From contig SVLX01000002.1 of the NCBI GenBank assembly GCA_015067725.1, positions 36,489 to 100,488 on the forward strand: a DNA stretch of 64,000 nt. The letters are read 5' to 3'. The notes under the pieces are model-generated. The model saw nothing but the letters and a program-made list of their open reading frames with translations. It was not told the origin of the DNA and did not search any database. Positions 44,001 to 53,070 of the stretch are shown here, one piece after another. Every line of letters begins with the position of its first letter. Position 1 is the stretch's first letter. The DNA comes from Oscillospiraceae bacterium (GTDB lineage: Bacteria > Bacillota > Clostridia > Oscillospirales > Oscillospiraceae). Position numbers and translations under genes: made by a program.

Positions 44001-45216
44001 ATTTCGCAGACAAATCCACCGGATGGCGGAGAATGGAGTATGCCGGAACAACCTGCGGAAGCTGCATCCGGAAGACCATCTGAGGGGTTCTGGGCTCATC
44101 CAGCCGCACACCGGATTCATCGGTCATGGATGGTGCTTCAAAGGCGACCGGACGCACATCGGGACCCACCAGTTCCAGCGTATCCCCGGCACGGAACTTA
44201 TTGCGCAAACTCAGGGTAGCCATACCGTCAGCATCACAGTGTGTAACAATGGCACAGACCTGCCACTGCCGCAGATACCGGGAACTCTCGGTGTACTGTC
44301 CCGGGAATCCATAGTAGAAACCGGTGGAGTACACCCGGTGGGAAACATGGTCCACTTCATCCCGCCACACCGGGTCAATGTTTCTCCCGGCGGCCACATC
44401 GTCAATGACGTGACGGTACGCGCCGGTGATGATGGCGGCATAATAGGCAGATTTTGCCCGGCCTTCAATCTTGATGCAGTCCACCCCGGCATCCATCAGA
44501 TCGCCCAGATGGTCAATCATGCACATATCCCGGGAATTGAGGATATACGTCCCCTGCTCGTCTTCAAATACCGGAAAGTATTCCCCGGGTCGCTTTTCTT
44601 CCATCAGCGCATATTGGTAGCGGCAGGGCTGGGCGCAGGCGCCACGATTGGAGTCTCTGCCGGTCATATAGTTGGACAGCAGACAGCGCCCGGAATAAGA
44701 GACACACATGGCACCATGGCCAAAGGTTTCAATTTCCAGCGTACTGGGGGTATTTCGGCGAATTTTGCGGATTTCCTCCAGCCCCACCTCCCGGGCCAAA
44801 ACCACCCGGCTTGCCCCCAAGTCATACCATGCAGAAGCGCAGACACTATTGGCCACAGATTGCTGGGTAGAGATGTGCCGCTGGCAGTGGGGAGCATACT
44901 TCCCCGCTAAGGTAAACGCACCCAAGTCTGCCAAAATCAGGGCATCCACACCAGATGCATCCAATCGCTCCAAATGCTCAGGCAAGCAGAGCACCTCATC
45001 TTCTCTGGGCATAGTGTTCACCGTAACGTGAACTTTAACCCCCCGGTCATGGGCATACTTCACAGCAATGGGCATTTCTTCCGGCGTAAAGTTTCCGGCA
45101 AAGGAGCGCATACCGAAGGAAGTCCCCGCCAGATATACCGCATCCGCACCATAGGCAACTGCCATATGCAGTCGCTCCATATCCCCCGCAGGAGCAAGGA
45201 GTTCCAGCTTATTCAT
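43999..45216 (-). CDS. Peptidase U32-family protein (TrhP-like)
   Basis: 405 residues. ELLAPAGDMERLHMAVAYGADAVYLAG and the U32 signature ETFGHGAMCVSYSGRCLLSNYM with the later GACAQPCRY define the family. U32 proteins were long called collagenases; TrhP1/TrhP2 of Bacillus and TrhP of Escherichia coli are now linked to tRNA uridine-34 hydroxylation. The neighbour mltG also precedes the trhP genes in Bacillus, which supports that role. GAGGGAGG is nine bases before the ATG at 45216; the ATG at 45225 touches that site and is rejected. Confidence 0.88.
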   Translation of the reverse strand: MNKLELLAPAGDMERLHMAVAYGADAVYLAGTSFGMRSFAGNFTPEEMPIAVKYAHDRGVKVHVTVNTMPREDEVLCLPEHLERLDASGVDALILADLGAFTLAGKYAPHCQRHISTQQSVANSVCASAWYDLGASRVVLAREVGLEEIRKIRRNTPSTLEIETFGHGAMCVSYSGRCLLSNYMTGRDSNRGACAQPCRYQYALMEEKRPGEYFPVFEDEQGTYILNSRDMCMIDHLGDLMDAGVDCIKIEGRAKSAYYAAIITGAYRHVIDDVAAGRNIDPVWRDEVDHVSHRVYSTGFYYGFPGQYTESSRYLRQWQVCAIVTHCDADGMATLSLRNKFRAGDTLELVGPDVRPVAFEAPSMTDESGVRLDEPRTPQMVFRMQLPQVVPAYSILRHPVDLSAK

Positions 45217-45217
45217 T

Positions 45218-46687
45218 TCAATCATCCTCCCTCAGGCTGGCCAGGAACGCCTCATGTTCTTCCTGATTTCTGGAGAAATGGTGCATACCATCCACATCCA
45301 GCGCATAGTAGTAGTAGCCCGTATCTTCCGGATTCAAAGCAGCCTTCAAGCTGTTGAGGCCGGGATTGGAAATGGGACCCACAGGCAAACCCGGATAGAG
45401 GTAGGTATTATAGGGGCTGTCGATTTCCAGGTCCTCGTAAGTCAGCGTGGCTTTCCGCTCGCCCAGTGCATACTGAATGGTGGCATCAATGTTCAGGAAG
45501 GGATAATTGGGATTGCACAAACGGTTATAAATGACCGATGCGATTGTGGCACTCTCTCCGGAGCCTGCAGTCTCACGCTCAATCATGGCGGCAATATTCA
45601 CCACGTCCATTACATCCAGCGTATGCTCCTGGATATAGTCCTCACCATAGCCAAAAGCGGTCAGCTTTTGGCGCATCATCTCATTGATAAGCGTGATGGA
45701 CTCCACCATATCCTCGTCAAATCGGTTGTCAAAGTTGCGAAGGAACTTCCGCAGTACCCGCTCGGGGTCGTCGGCCATATAGAAGTTATAGGTGTCCGGG
45801 AACATAAATCCCTCCAGACAGTAGGGATTCTCCCGGGCTTCTTCGCTGAGATCCTCCAGGAACCAGTAATCACTCAGGTCAATGGTTTTGGCGGCAGTCT
45901 CCAATTCCTCTACGGTACAGACTCCATTTTTCTGCAATAACTCAAAAATCTGGCGGCATTCATAGCCCTCAGGAATCATGACGGAGACTTCCGCACGGGT
46001 AGCGGAATAGCTGGTCATAGAGTTAACCAATGCCATATAGTCCAGCATCTCATTGAGCTGGAATTCGCCGGCACTGATTTTCTCTCTCGCTCCGGTAATG
46101 TCACAATAGAAGTTAAACAGGAAGGGATAGCGCACCAGGTCTGCCTCAGCGAGCTTATTGGTGATATCATCCATGGTGTCCGAGTCAGAAATGGTCACGG
46201 TTACCGGGCGGTCATCCTTGGTCAGTGCCAGAACATCGTCTGCCCACAGCCAGAGAATCCTGGCCAATGTTACCCCAAGAAAAATCACCAGAGCAACCAC
46301 AATCAAACTGCTGACAAAGTGGGGAATGCCCAGCAAACCGGTGCCCTTCTTCTTGATTTTCTTTCTTCTGGGGCGTTTTCTCCGGGACTTTCTGGCTCTG
46401 GATGTGCCATACACCAGTTCATCCCCGCCTTCCGGGATTTCATCGCCGTTTTCGTCGTAATCGTCACGATACTCATCATCGCCGGCCGATATTTCTTCCG
46501 TAACGGGTATATCCTCTCCTTCCGGTGCGCTGGTAAATTCTCGTAAAATCGAATCCAGCTCCCGGTCAGCAGGGTCAGAAAGGTCATAACCTTCGATTGC
46601 AGGCTCATCCGGACCAATCTCGGGTTCAGAGGTGTCGTACATCTCCTGACCAAAATCCTCGCCATCTGCATATTTCCGATCTTTCAT
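45218..46687 (-). CDS. mltG: Endolytic murein transglycosylase MltG
   Basis: 489 residues. A long acidic cytoplasmic region (about 1-95) and a basic stretch (RKSRRKRPRRKK) precede one membrane helix (about 125-150). The extracellular YceG-like domain follows, with the catalytic Glu in MIERETAGSGE and the conserved NRL..NYPFLNIDATIQYALG segment. It cleaves nascent glycan strands near the membrane. GGAGGA precedes the ATG. Typical MltG proteins have a much shorter cytoplasmic part. It is separated from the U32 gene by a single base. Confidence 0.93.
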   Translation of the reverse strand: MKDRKYADGEDFGQEMYDTSEPEIGPDEPAIEGYDLSDPADRELDSILREFTSAPEGEDIPVTEEISAGDDEYRDDYDENGDEIPEGGDELVYGTSRARKSRRKRPRRKKIKKKGTGLLGIPHFVSSLIVVALVIFLGVTLARILWLWADDVLALTKDDRPVTVTISDSDTMDDITNKLAEADLVRYPFLFNFYCDITGAREKISAGEFQLNEMLDYMALVNSMTSYSATRAEVSVMIPEGYECRQIFELLQKNGVCTVEELETAAKTIDLSDYWFLEDLSEEARENPYCLEGFMFPDTYNFYMADDPERVLRKFLRNFDNRFDEDMVESITLINEMMRQKLTAFGYGEDYIQEHTLDVMDVVNIAAMIERETAGSGESATIASVIYNRLCNPNYPFLNIDATIQYALGERKATLTYEDLEIDSPYNTYLYPGLPVGPISNPGLNSLKAALNPEDTGYYYYALDVDGMHHFSRNQEEHEAFLASLREDD

Positions 46688-46723
46688 ACATCAATCCTCC
46701 AAAATCGCCATTGAAACAGGTTG

Positions 46724-47272
46724 TTACATCCAGACAATTGCTTCTTTCACCTGTTGGGCAGTCTCTCTTCCCCTGAGGACTTCGACCAACTTCAGGCCAA
46801 GGGGAACGCACTGCCCTGCGGACAGGCCGGTAATCAGCTTGCCGTCAGCTACAACAACAGAACCTTCTTCCAAAACAGCACCATCCATTTGCTCTGTCCA
46901 GTGTGAATCCGGGTAGCAGGTTGCCCGCCTGCCCTTTGTCAATCCCAGCTTTGCCAGCACCACCGGAGCGGCGCAGACTGCCGCAACATAGCCGCCGTGA
47001 TTCCAAACCGTCTGGATTGCCCGGTGTGCTTCATCCGCAGTCAGCAGGTTTTCAACACCCCGGCGACCGCCGGGCAGGATCAGCATTTCACAATTCGCAA
47101 AATCTGCTTCCGATGCAAGCCCATGGGTCAGCAGTTTTGTACCATGGGCGCCGGTTACAACCGCTTCAAATACACCTAGATATTCCACCTGAATCCCCGC
47201 CCGGGTCAGCAAGTCATAGGGAATCACGGCCTCCATATCCTCAAACCCGTCGCAAAGCAGAATATAAACCAT
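46724..47272 (-). CDS. DJ-1/PfpI-family protein
   Basis: 182 residues of the ThiJ/PfpI fold. The nucleophile elbow VAAVCAAP carries the reactive Cys100, and Glu14 in GFEDMEAV matches the Glu that lowers its pKa in DJ-1. The DJ-1 subgroup includes protein deglycase or glyoxalase activities; which applies is unknown. It starts 2 bp after tmk and lies upstream of mltG. Confidence 0.9.
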   Translation of the reverse strand: MVYILLCDGFEDMEAVIPYDLLTRAGIQVEYLGVFEAVVTGAHGTKLLTHGLASEADFANCEMLILPGGRRGVENLLTADEAHRAIQTVWNHGGYVAAVCAAPVVLAKLGLTKGRRATCYPDSHWTEQMDGAVLEEGSVVVADGKLITGLSAGQCVPLGLKLVEVLRGRETAQQVKEAIVWM

Positions 47273-47274
47273 AA

Positions 47275-47943
47275 TTACTCCTCCAGACAGGACCGCACCA
47301 GCGCATAAATCTCCTCATGGATGTCTTCAACGCTCCGCATTACCCCGTCTCTCTCACAGCAGATAACTCTCCAGCCGTATTGCTCTGCCGCCTGTCTTCC
47401 GGCCGCCCGACAGGTGCGAAGGTACTCCAAATCCTGCTCATGGATGTCCGCATGGGTGTTGGTATCCTGCTCCCGCCTGCGCATCATGGTCTCAGATGCT
47501 GCTGTGGACACATCAAGATAAATCACCAGGTCCGGCTTAGGCAGACCCAGGTGCTTAAACTCCAGCTCCTCCAGCCAGTTAAAAAACGCCACTCGCTCCT
47601 CCGGGCAGACCTTTGCACCCTGATGGACCATGTTAGAGGTAGTGTAGCGGTCAGCCATCATCAGGCCACCGGAGGCATAATCCTGCCGCCAAGTCTTCTG
47701 GTAAGAGGCATAACGGTCAACGGCATAGAATGTCGAGGCGGCATAGGCGTTGACATCCTCAGGCTTGCGCCCAAACTCGCCCTTAAGGTACATCCGGATC
47801 AGGGCAGAGGATTCTTCCTGATACTGCGGAAACACCAACCGGTGAAAGGCTTTTCCTTCTAAAGTCAGCCGCTCTGTCAGCCGGGCAAACTGGGTGGATT
47901 TGCCGGAGCCATCCGTGCCCTCCAAAACAATCAGCTTACCCAT
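47275..47943 (-). CDS. tmk: Thymidylate kinase-like protein
   Basis: 222 residues. P-loop EGTDGSGKST at residues 8-17, and the DRY-type motif MADRYTTSNMVHQGAK near 90, fit dTMP kinase, which makes dTDP. The middle (FYAVDRYASYQKTW) and the lid region differ somewhat from Escherichia coli Tmk, so another deoxynucleoside monophosphate kinase is possible. It overlaps the end of the tagA gene by 8 bp. Confidence 0.85.
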   Translation of the reverse strand: MGKLIVLEGTDGSGKSTQFARLTERLTLEGKAFHRLVFPQYQEESSALIRMYLKGEFGRKPEDVNAYAASTFYAVDRYASYQKTWRQDYASGGLMMADRYTTSNMVHQGAKVCPEERVAFFNWLEELEFKHLGLPKPDLVIYLDVSTAASETMMRRREQDTNTHADIHEQDLEYLRTCRAAGRQAAEQYGWRVICCERDGVMRSVEDIHEEIYALVRSCLEE

Positions 47944-48679
47944 TACCCTTAGCCTCCCTCATTTCTCTGCGGTGCTGCTTCTTGCAAGCCAGCACAAATT
48001 TGGGCAGGCGTATCATTCGTCCCAGTCTGCGAGGTTCTTTCAGCAAACGATAGAACCATTCTAAATTGCAGCGGATCATCCACTTGGGCGCCCGCTTCAC
48101 CGCACCGGCAAAACCATCCAGACTGCCACCCAGACCAATCATCAGACCCACAGAAAGCCGGGGCGCATACTTTGCCATAAACTTCTCCTGCTTGGGTGCG
48201 CCCAGACAGACAAACAGCACATCCGGATTTGCCATCTGAATCTTCTCCACCACCGGAGCTTCGTCCTTAAAATAGCCGTCGGCGGTGCCGACAATCTTCA
48301 ATCCGGGATGCTTTTTTTGGAGATTTTCTGCCGCCGTCTCGGCAATACCGGGCTTGCTGCCCAGAAGATAGAGGCTGCCACCAGTGGTCGCCAAATGCGC
48401 TGCCAGACGGTCTGCGAAGTCGATTCCGGCGACCTTGCCCTTCAGCGGTCTGCCCAAAATCTTTGCCCCAAGGACAACGCCTGCACCATCGGGTAAAACC
48501 AGAGACGCTCCATTGACAATATCCCGGAAGGCTTCATCGTGCATCGCCTCCCATACAATCTCCGCATTGGGGGTCACGCAGTAAGCACCCGCCCGCTTTG
48601 CAATCAACTGCTCCGCATGGTCAATTGCCTCATCCATGGTCACATTATGGAAGCCAACACCCATCACATCCGTCTTCAT
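47936..48679 (-). CDS. tagA: WecG/TagA/CpsF-family glycosyltransferase
   Basis: 247 residues. Family motifs are present: TPNAEIVWEAMHDE, SLVLPDGAGVV, YLLGSKPG and VCLGAPKQEKFM. In Gram-positive bacteria TagA adds N-acetylmannosamine to undecaprenyl-diphospho-GlcNAc in wall polymer synthesis. A linked CsaB fusion 1 kb away makes a secondary cell-wall polymer a plausible destination. AAAGGACGGG is upstream of the ATG at 48679; the frame is open to 48736. Confidence 0.9.
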   Translation of the reverse strand: MKTDVMGVGFHNVTMDEAIDHAEQLIAKRAGAYCVTPNAEIVWEAMHDEAFRDIVNGASLVLPDGAGVVLGAKILGRPLKGKVAGIDFADRLAAHLATTGGSLYLLGSKPGIAETAAENLQKKHPGLKIVGTADGYFKDEAPVVEKIQMANPDVLFVCLGAPKQEKFMAKYAPRLSVGLMIGLGGSLDGFAGAVKRAPKWMIRCNLEWFYRLLKEPRRLGRMIRLPKFVLACKKQHRREMREAKGNG

Positions 48680-48846
48680 GGGGTACACCCGTCCTTTCTC
48701 TGGCGTCGCCAAACGATTCTTTGTATAGATTACCATATTTTTTTCATTTTGTCCACAGAAAACCAGATTTTTACTGCACAGACCCCTCTGTGCCGCATAA
48801 GATATCTCGAAAGCAACTTGCTTTCCAAGGGTAAGGAGGTTTTCTT

Positions 48847-49683
48847 ATGTCCGAAACATCACGTTGCCGACCGGATGACCTGAGGGAGGCCATCAGCATC
48901 CATACACGAAAAGTCACCGACAGTTGTACGGACAAGGATTGCATTGAGGACCTGCGGGTATACCTGTGTCAGGACTCCCAGACCATTCTCGATGGTGCAG
49001 CCAGTGTCCGGGCAAGAAGTGCAGAGCTGCTTTATGCCTACATCGACGTGGAACCCGTGGCATTCCAGCGGAGTCACTACTGCATTGATATCACTTTCTA
49101 CTACCGGATTTTGGCAGATACTGTCAGTGGGATGAGCCGGCCCAACACACTCTGCGGTCTGGCAGTCTTCTCCAAGCGGGCTGTTCTCTGCGGTGAAGAC
49201 AGCAATGCCAAAATATTCACCAGCCGGACTCTGCTTGGTGGCACCGACGGACTCAGCCGCCGGGGCTTCAACCACCCAACCGCAGTTGTGGAGGTACTGG
49301 ACCCAATGGTGCTGTCCTCCCGGGTCAGAGAGGTCTGCGACTGCCCCACCGGAGAGCCCGGTATCTCCGACCTGCCCGGGGAGATTTGCAGTTACTTCGA
49401 CAATGAGCTGGTGCTCTCCGGTGAGCGCAGGCGATTGTATGTGACTCTGGGGCAATTCTCTATTATCCGGCTGGAGCGGGATATTCAGGTGGTCATCCCT
49501 ACGCTGGCCTCTGCTGTCCCAACAAAGTCCTGCTGTGACCATGTGGGTTATACCGAGGATCCCTGCGATATGTTCTCCCGGATTGCCTTCCCTGTGCATG
49601 AGTTCTTCCCCAAGGGCTGTCAACCGGGTACAGACGACTGTCACGTCCAATCCGAGAGTAGCTATACCACTACTGGGGGGTAA
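48847..49683 (+). CDS. Conserved Cys-rich protein of unknown function
   Basis: 278 residues, no signal peptide or membrane helix. Cys residues recur through the chain: SRC, DSCTDKDC, YLC, CDC, KSCCD, DPCD and a Cys-containing tail. The opening (AISIHTRKVTDSCTDKDCIEDLRVY) and the FYYRI..D repeats of about 100 residues suggest a beta-rich, possibly duplicated protein; I recall similar proteins in spore-forming Clostridia but cannot name a family. A spore-coat role would fit the Cys content but is inference. A very strong AAGGAGG precedes the ATG. It is monocistronic between two minus-strand operons. Confidence 0.75.
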   Translation: MSETSRCRPDDLREAISIHTRKVTDSCTDKDCIEDLRVYLCQDSQTILDGAASVRARSAELLYAYIDVEPVAFQRSHYCIDITFYYRILADTVSGMSRPNTLCGLAVFSKRAVLCGEDSNAKIFTSRTLLGGTDGLSRRGFNHPTAVVEVLDPMVLSSRVREVCDCPTGEPGISDLPGEICSYFDNELVLSGERRRLYVTLGQFSIIRLERDIQVVIPTLASAVPTKSCCDHVGYTEDPCDMFSRIAFPVHEFFPKGCQPGTDDCHVQSESSYTTTGG

Positions 49684-49727
49684 GCTAAACAGAACCCGTC
49701 CGCCACTCAACTTAAGTCATCGATTCA

Positions 49728-49760
49728 AAATGGGAGTGCTTCCGGCACTCCCATTTCCAT
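49728..49760. terminator. Bidirectional terminator
   Basis: AAATGGGAGTGC (49728-49739) and GCACTCCCATTT (49745-49756) form a perfect 12-bp stem with a 5-base loop. Serves the Cys-rich gene and the convergent GT4-CsaB gene; the T-run is better on the minus strand. Confidence 0.85.
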
Positions 49761-49768
49761 TGATTTGG

Positions 49769-52000
49769 TTATTCTGCCGACTCTCCACAAATGAGTTTCC
49801 AGGCCAGCGCATCGTTTTGTGTTGCCAAACTACGCAGCGTGCGGAGGCTCTCTTCGCCTTCTCCTGCGGAAGATATGGCGTTGCTGATCATATCACACAG
49901 GGATTCACCGGTGATGTCCTCAAGATTCTGACAATTGGGCTGATTCATATAGTTCATAAAGCCTTCGACCTTGGGGTCATAGGAAACCCCAACAATCGGA
50001 GTACCCTGCCCTGCCGCAAAAATCAAGGCATGGAGGCGCATAGAGAAGACCAGTTTCATATCCCGGACCAGTGCCCCGATCACAGCATGATCCTTGACCT
50101 CGGGAAGGACAACCTTGGGGCACTTCACCGCATCTGCTACGCTCTGGGTAATCTCCTGGTCTCTGCCCGGTTCAAACTGGAAGAATACCGGAGTCAGACC
50201 ATGATGCTCGTACACATACTCTGCCGCCGAAGCAAACAGCTCCACCTTCTGCCTGGCAGACCCCCAGGGGCGGAGGCAGAACAGCGCATACTGTCCTTGT
50301 CTACTCATTCCGGACTCTGCCAAAAAACGCTCATACTCAGGCATTTTTTCCTCAGGGATACGCTGCAAGAGCGCCGGGTCTGCAGTTACCCGAGTATAAG
50401 GTCTGTCCACCCCCATGCGCTGCAGCTCCTGCCGGGACTCAGGGTCGCGGAGAGAAATGACATCTACGCAAGCGTTGATGATTCTTGAAGCCCTTCGGCG
50501 GTTTATCTCTCTCCGTACCGGACCAATGCCACAACCATACATCATCACTTTACAACCAAATCGATGAGCATACTTGATGGAGTGCAGGTAGAACAGTAGC
50601 GACCGGGTACTGGTGGCATCCTGAATCAAGCTTCCGCCACCACTGATGAAGAGTTTGGTGCGCTTCATGGTCTTTCTGGAATCAAAGGGGTTAAAGATAA
50701 ACAAGGACCTGACCCCGTTATGAGCAGACGTCTGTCGGGGACGGCGGGACATGACACAAATGGGCATATTCCGGTCATGTTGACGAAGCTGTTGCAAAAT
50801 CGCCTCAAGGATAGTCTCATCGCCCACATTGCCCTTGCCGTAAGCACCGCAAATCAGGACGCCGTCACGTCCCTCTTTCTCCCGGCGTTTCCGCTCCAGA
50901 ATATCCCGGTAAATCTCTGTCTGCTGTCTGACTGTTGCCTCGGCGGAGTAGCGTTCCTCAGTCAGCGCATAGATGGCATCGCCAAGTGTCTTCCGTAAGT
51001 CTGGATTTTCAGCAACCTGAAGCATCCGCTGCGCCAGTTTTTCCACGTCTCCCGGCTCAACCAGAAAGCCGGTCTTCCCATCGTGCACGATTTTGGGGAT
51101 GGCACCCACTGCCGTGGAAATGGTGGCGCAGCGCATCCGCGCCCCTTCCGGAATGGCATAGGGCAATCCCTCAGAAACGGAGGTGAGCATATTAACATCA
51201 ATGGCATTGAAGAATCCCTGCATGTCCGACACCCAGCCGAGAAAAGCTACACTTCCCCGAGGGCAGAGAGACTCCGCCAGCGCAACGAGCTCAGCTTTCT
51301 GCTCCCCATCACCGGCAATCGCCAGACGGACATAGGGGCAGGACTCTCTTACCTTGGCAAAGGCACGAATCAGGGTAGGAATATCCTTCACCGGTGTCAG
51401 CCGGGCTGCAATACCAAAAACAACATCCTCCGGTGCTGTCTTAAATCCGGCTTCCTGCCAGAATTCCTCCCGACTGGGGCCGGTATACGGTGTCGAAAAG
51501 TCGATACCATTGGCGATGGTAAAGGTATAGTGGGGGTCAAAGCCGGCGCCATCAAAAAGACGCTTAAGCTGGTCAGAAACGCACACCCATCCATCCAGAC
51601 CCCGCAGAGCCACCCGGTTAGCTGTACCGTAGAGCAAATCCTTGCCAGGTCTGCCCATATAATCCAGCTTAGGGTCGCTGTGCACCGTGGTAATCACCGG
51701 GATATCCACAGAGAGCTTCAGCCATCTGCCCATCAGATTGGCTCTTGAACCATGACAGTGTATCAAATCGAATTTCCGCGTTTTAATCAGGGCAAGCAGT
51801 CTTCTGCGTACCGCCGGGAAACTCATCCCGGAGAAAACCTCAGTAGGAATCCCAAGTTCAATCGCTTCTTCCGAAAACGCACCGGAAACAAAACAAGTCA
51901 GCAAAACCTCATGCTCTGCGCCTAAGCCTTTAACCAAGGACAAAACATGGGTCTTTGCGCCGCCGACATCACCGCCGGAGATGACATGAATGATTCTCAT
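49769..52000 (-). CDS. csaB: Glycosyltransferase GT4 - polysaccharide pyruvyl transferase (CsaB) fusion
   Basis: 743 residues in two enzymes. Residues about 1-365 are a GT-B, GT4-type glycosyltransferase (HVISGGDVGGAKTHVL, HCHGSRANLMGRW, SEGLPYAIPEGA). From about 378 a CsaB domain begins (GVLICGAYGKGNVGDETIL, SGGGSLIQDATSTRSLLFYL, YGCGIGP, FSMRLHALIFAAGQG). CsaB adds pyruvate ketals to secondary cell-wall polymers that bind SLH-domain proteins. Joining it to a glycosyltransferase suggests the sugar is transferred and pyruvylated in one complex. It is the last gene of the recD2-comFC-mreB run, 34 bp after mreB. Confidence 0.92.
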   Translation of the reverse strand: MRIIHVISGGDVGGAKTHVLSLVKGLGAEHEVLLTCFVSGAFSEEAIELGIPTEVFSGMSFPAVRRRLLALIKTRKFDLIHCHGSRANLMGRWLKLSVDIPVITTVHSDPKLDYMGRPGKDLLYGTANRVALRGLDGWVCVSDQLKRLFDGAGFDPHYTFTIANGIDFSTPYTGPSREEFWQEAGFKTAPEDVVFGIAARLTPVKDIPTLIRAFAKVRESCPYVRLAIAGDGEQKAELVALAESLCPRGSVAFLGWVSDMQGFFNAIDVNMLTSVSEGLPYAIPEGARMRCATISTAVGAIPKIVHDGKTGFLVEPGDVEKLAQRMLQVAENPDLRKTLGDAIYALTEERYSAEATVRQQTEIYRDILERKRREKEGRDGVLICGAYGKGNVGDETILEAILQQLRQHDRNMPICVMSRRPRQTSAHNGVRSLFIFNPFDSRKTMKRTKLFISGGGSLIQDATSTRSLLFYLHSIKYAHRFGCKVMMYGCGIGPVRREINRRRASRIINACVDVISLRDPESRQELQRMGVDRPYTRVTADPALLQRIPEEKMPEYERFLAESGMSRQGQYALFCLRPWGSARQKVELFASAAEYVYEHHGLTPVFFQFEPGRDQEITQSVADAVKCPKVVLPEVKDHAVIGALVRDMKLVFSMRLHALIFAAGQGTPIVGVSYDPKVEGFMNYMNQPNCQNLEDITGESLCDMISNAISSAGEGEESLRTLRSLATQNDALAWKLICGESAE

Positions 52001-52034
52001 CTTCTCGCTCCTATATCTCTTTAGGTTAGGATCT

Positions 52035-53066
52035 TTAATCCCGCATTAAGCGGCGGCGGGCTAAGTTAATGGTACCATCCTGCATATGGTTCATCCAGGA
52101 AAGACTCTTGCCGCAACCATATGCCACACAGGAATCCGCATCGTCTGCTACAATACAGCTAATCTCCGTCCGCTCCTGAATCAGCAAATCCATACCGTAA
52201 ATCTGACTGCCGCCACCGGTCAGGACGATGCCATTGCGGGAAATATCAGCAACCAATTCCGGACTTGTCTGCTCCAGAACACTGAAAATCTCGTCAATAA
52301 TCTGCTTCATGGGGCGGCGCAGAGCCTCCATAGTCTCAGAGGACTGAATGGTGAATTCCTTGGCCAGTCCGGTCTTCAAATCTCTGCCCTTGGCCAGCAT
52401 CCCAATATCCTCAGGGCGGGGGTAGACACAGCCAATGGTCATCTTGATTTCTTCCGCAGTCACCGGTCCAATAAGGATATTGTGCTTTCTCCGGACATAG
52501 CGAATAATGGCATCGTCAAAAGCATCACCGGCCACAGCCGCAGAGGTGGACACCGCAACGGCATCCATGGTAATGACCGCAACGTCAGTTGTACCGCCGC
52601 CAACATCCACAATCAGATGACCATCCGGGGCAGAAACATCCAGATTGGCACCCAAAGCTGCCGCCAAAGGTTCTTCAATCAGATATACTCTCCGGGCTCC
52701 TGCTTCCATGGCAGCATTGATGACTGCGCGCTCCTCCACCTCTGTGATACTGCTGGGCACACTGACGATCACTCTGGGCTTCAAAAAGGCGTGGCGAATT
52801 GCCTTACGGAAGAACAGCGCCAGCATCCGCTCCGTCATTTCATAGTCCGAAATTACGCCGTTGCGCAGCGGACGAATGGCTACCACGTTGCCAGGTGTTC
52901 TTCCCATCATATTCTGGGCAGCTGCACCTACCTGAATGATTTTACCCGTATTCTTGTCCACCGCCACCACAGAGGGTTCACGCAGGACAATGCCCTTGCC
53001 GTCAGCATAGACCAGCACATTGGCCGTTCCCAAATCCACGCCCAAATCTCTAGATAATAGTTTCAT
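52035..53066 (-). CDS. mreB: Rod shape-determining protein MreB/Mbl
   Basis: 343 residues of actin-like fold. Phosphate-1 loop DLGVDLGTANVLVY at the N-terminus, IGVDxG-type second loop as IVDVGGGTTDVAV, and the adenosine loop ITLTGG-like GIVLTGGGSQIYG. It organises lateral wall synthesis. The C-terminus carries an extra tail after about residue 330 that is unlike Bacillus MreB. The start at 53066 begins the family N-terminus; the frame is open to 53189 but overlaps comFC. It follows comFC by 4 bp. Confidence 0.93.
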   Translation of the reverse strand: MKLLSRDLGVDLGTANVLVYADGKGIVLREPSVVAVDKNTGKIIQVGAAAQNMMGRTPGNVVAIRPLRNGVISDYEMTERMLALFFRKAIRHAFLKPRVIVSVPSSITEVEERAVINAAMEAGARRVYLIEEPLAAALGANLDVSAPDGHLIVDVGGGTTDVAVITMDAVAVSTSAAVAGDAFDDAIIRYVRRKHNILIGPVTAEEIKMTIGCVYPRPEDIGMLAKGRDLKTGLAKEFTIQSSETMEALRRPMKQIIDEIFSVLEQTSPELVADISRNGIVLTGGGSQIYGMDLLIQERTEISCIVADDADSCVAYGCGKSLSWMNHMQDGTINLARRRLMRD

Positions 53067-53070
53067 TGAA

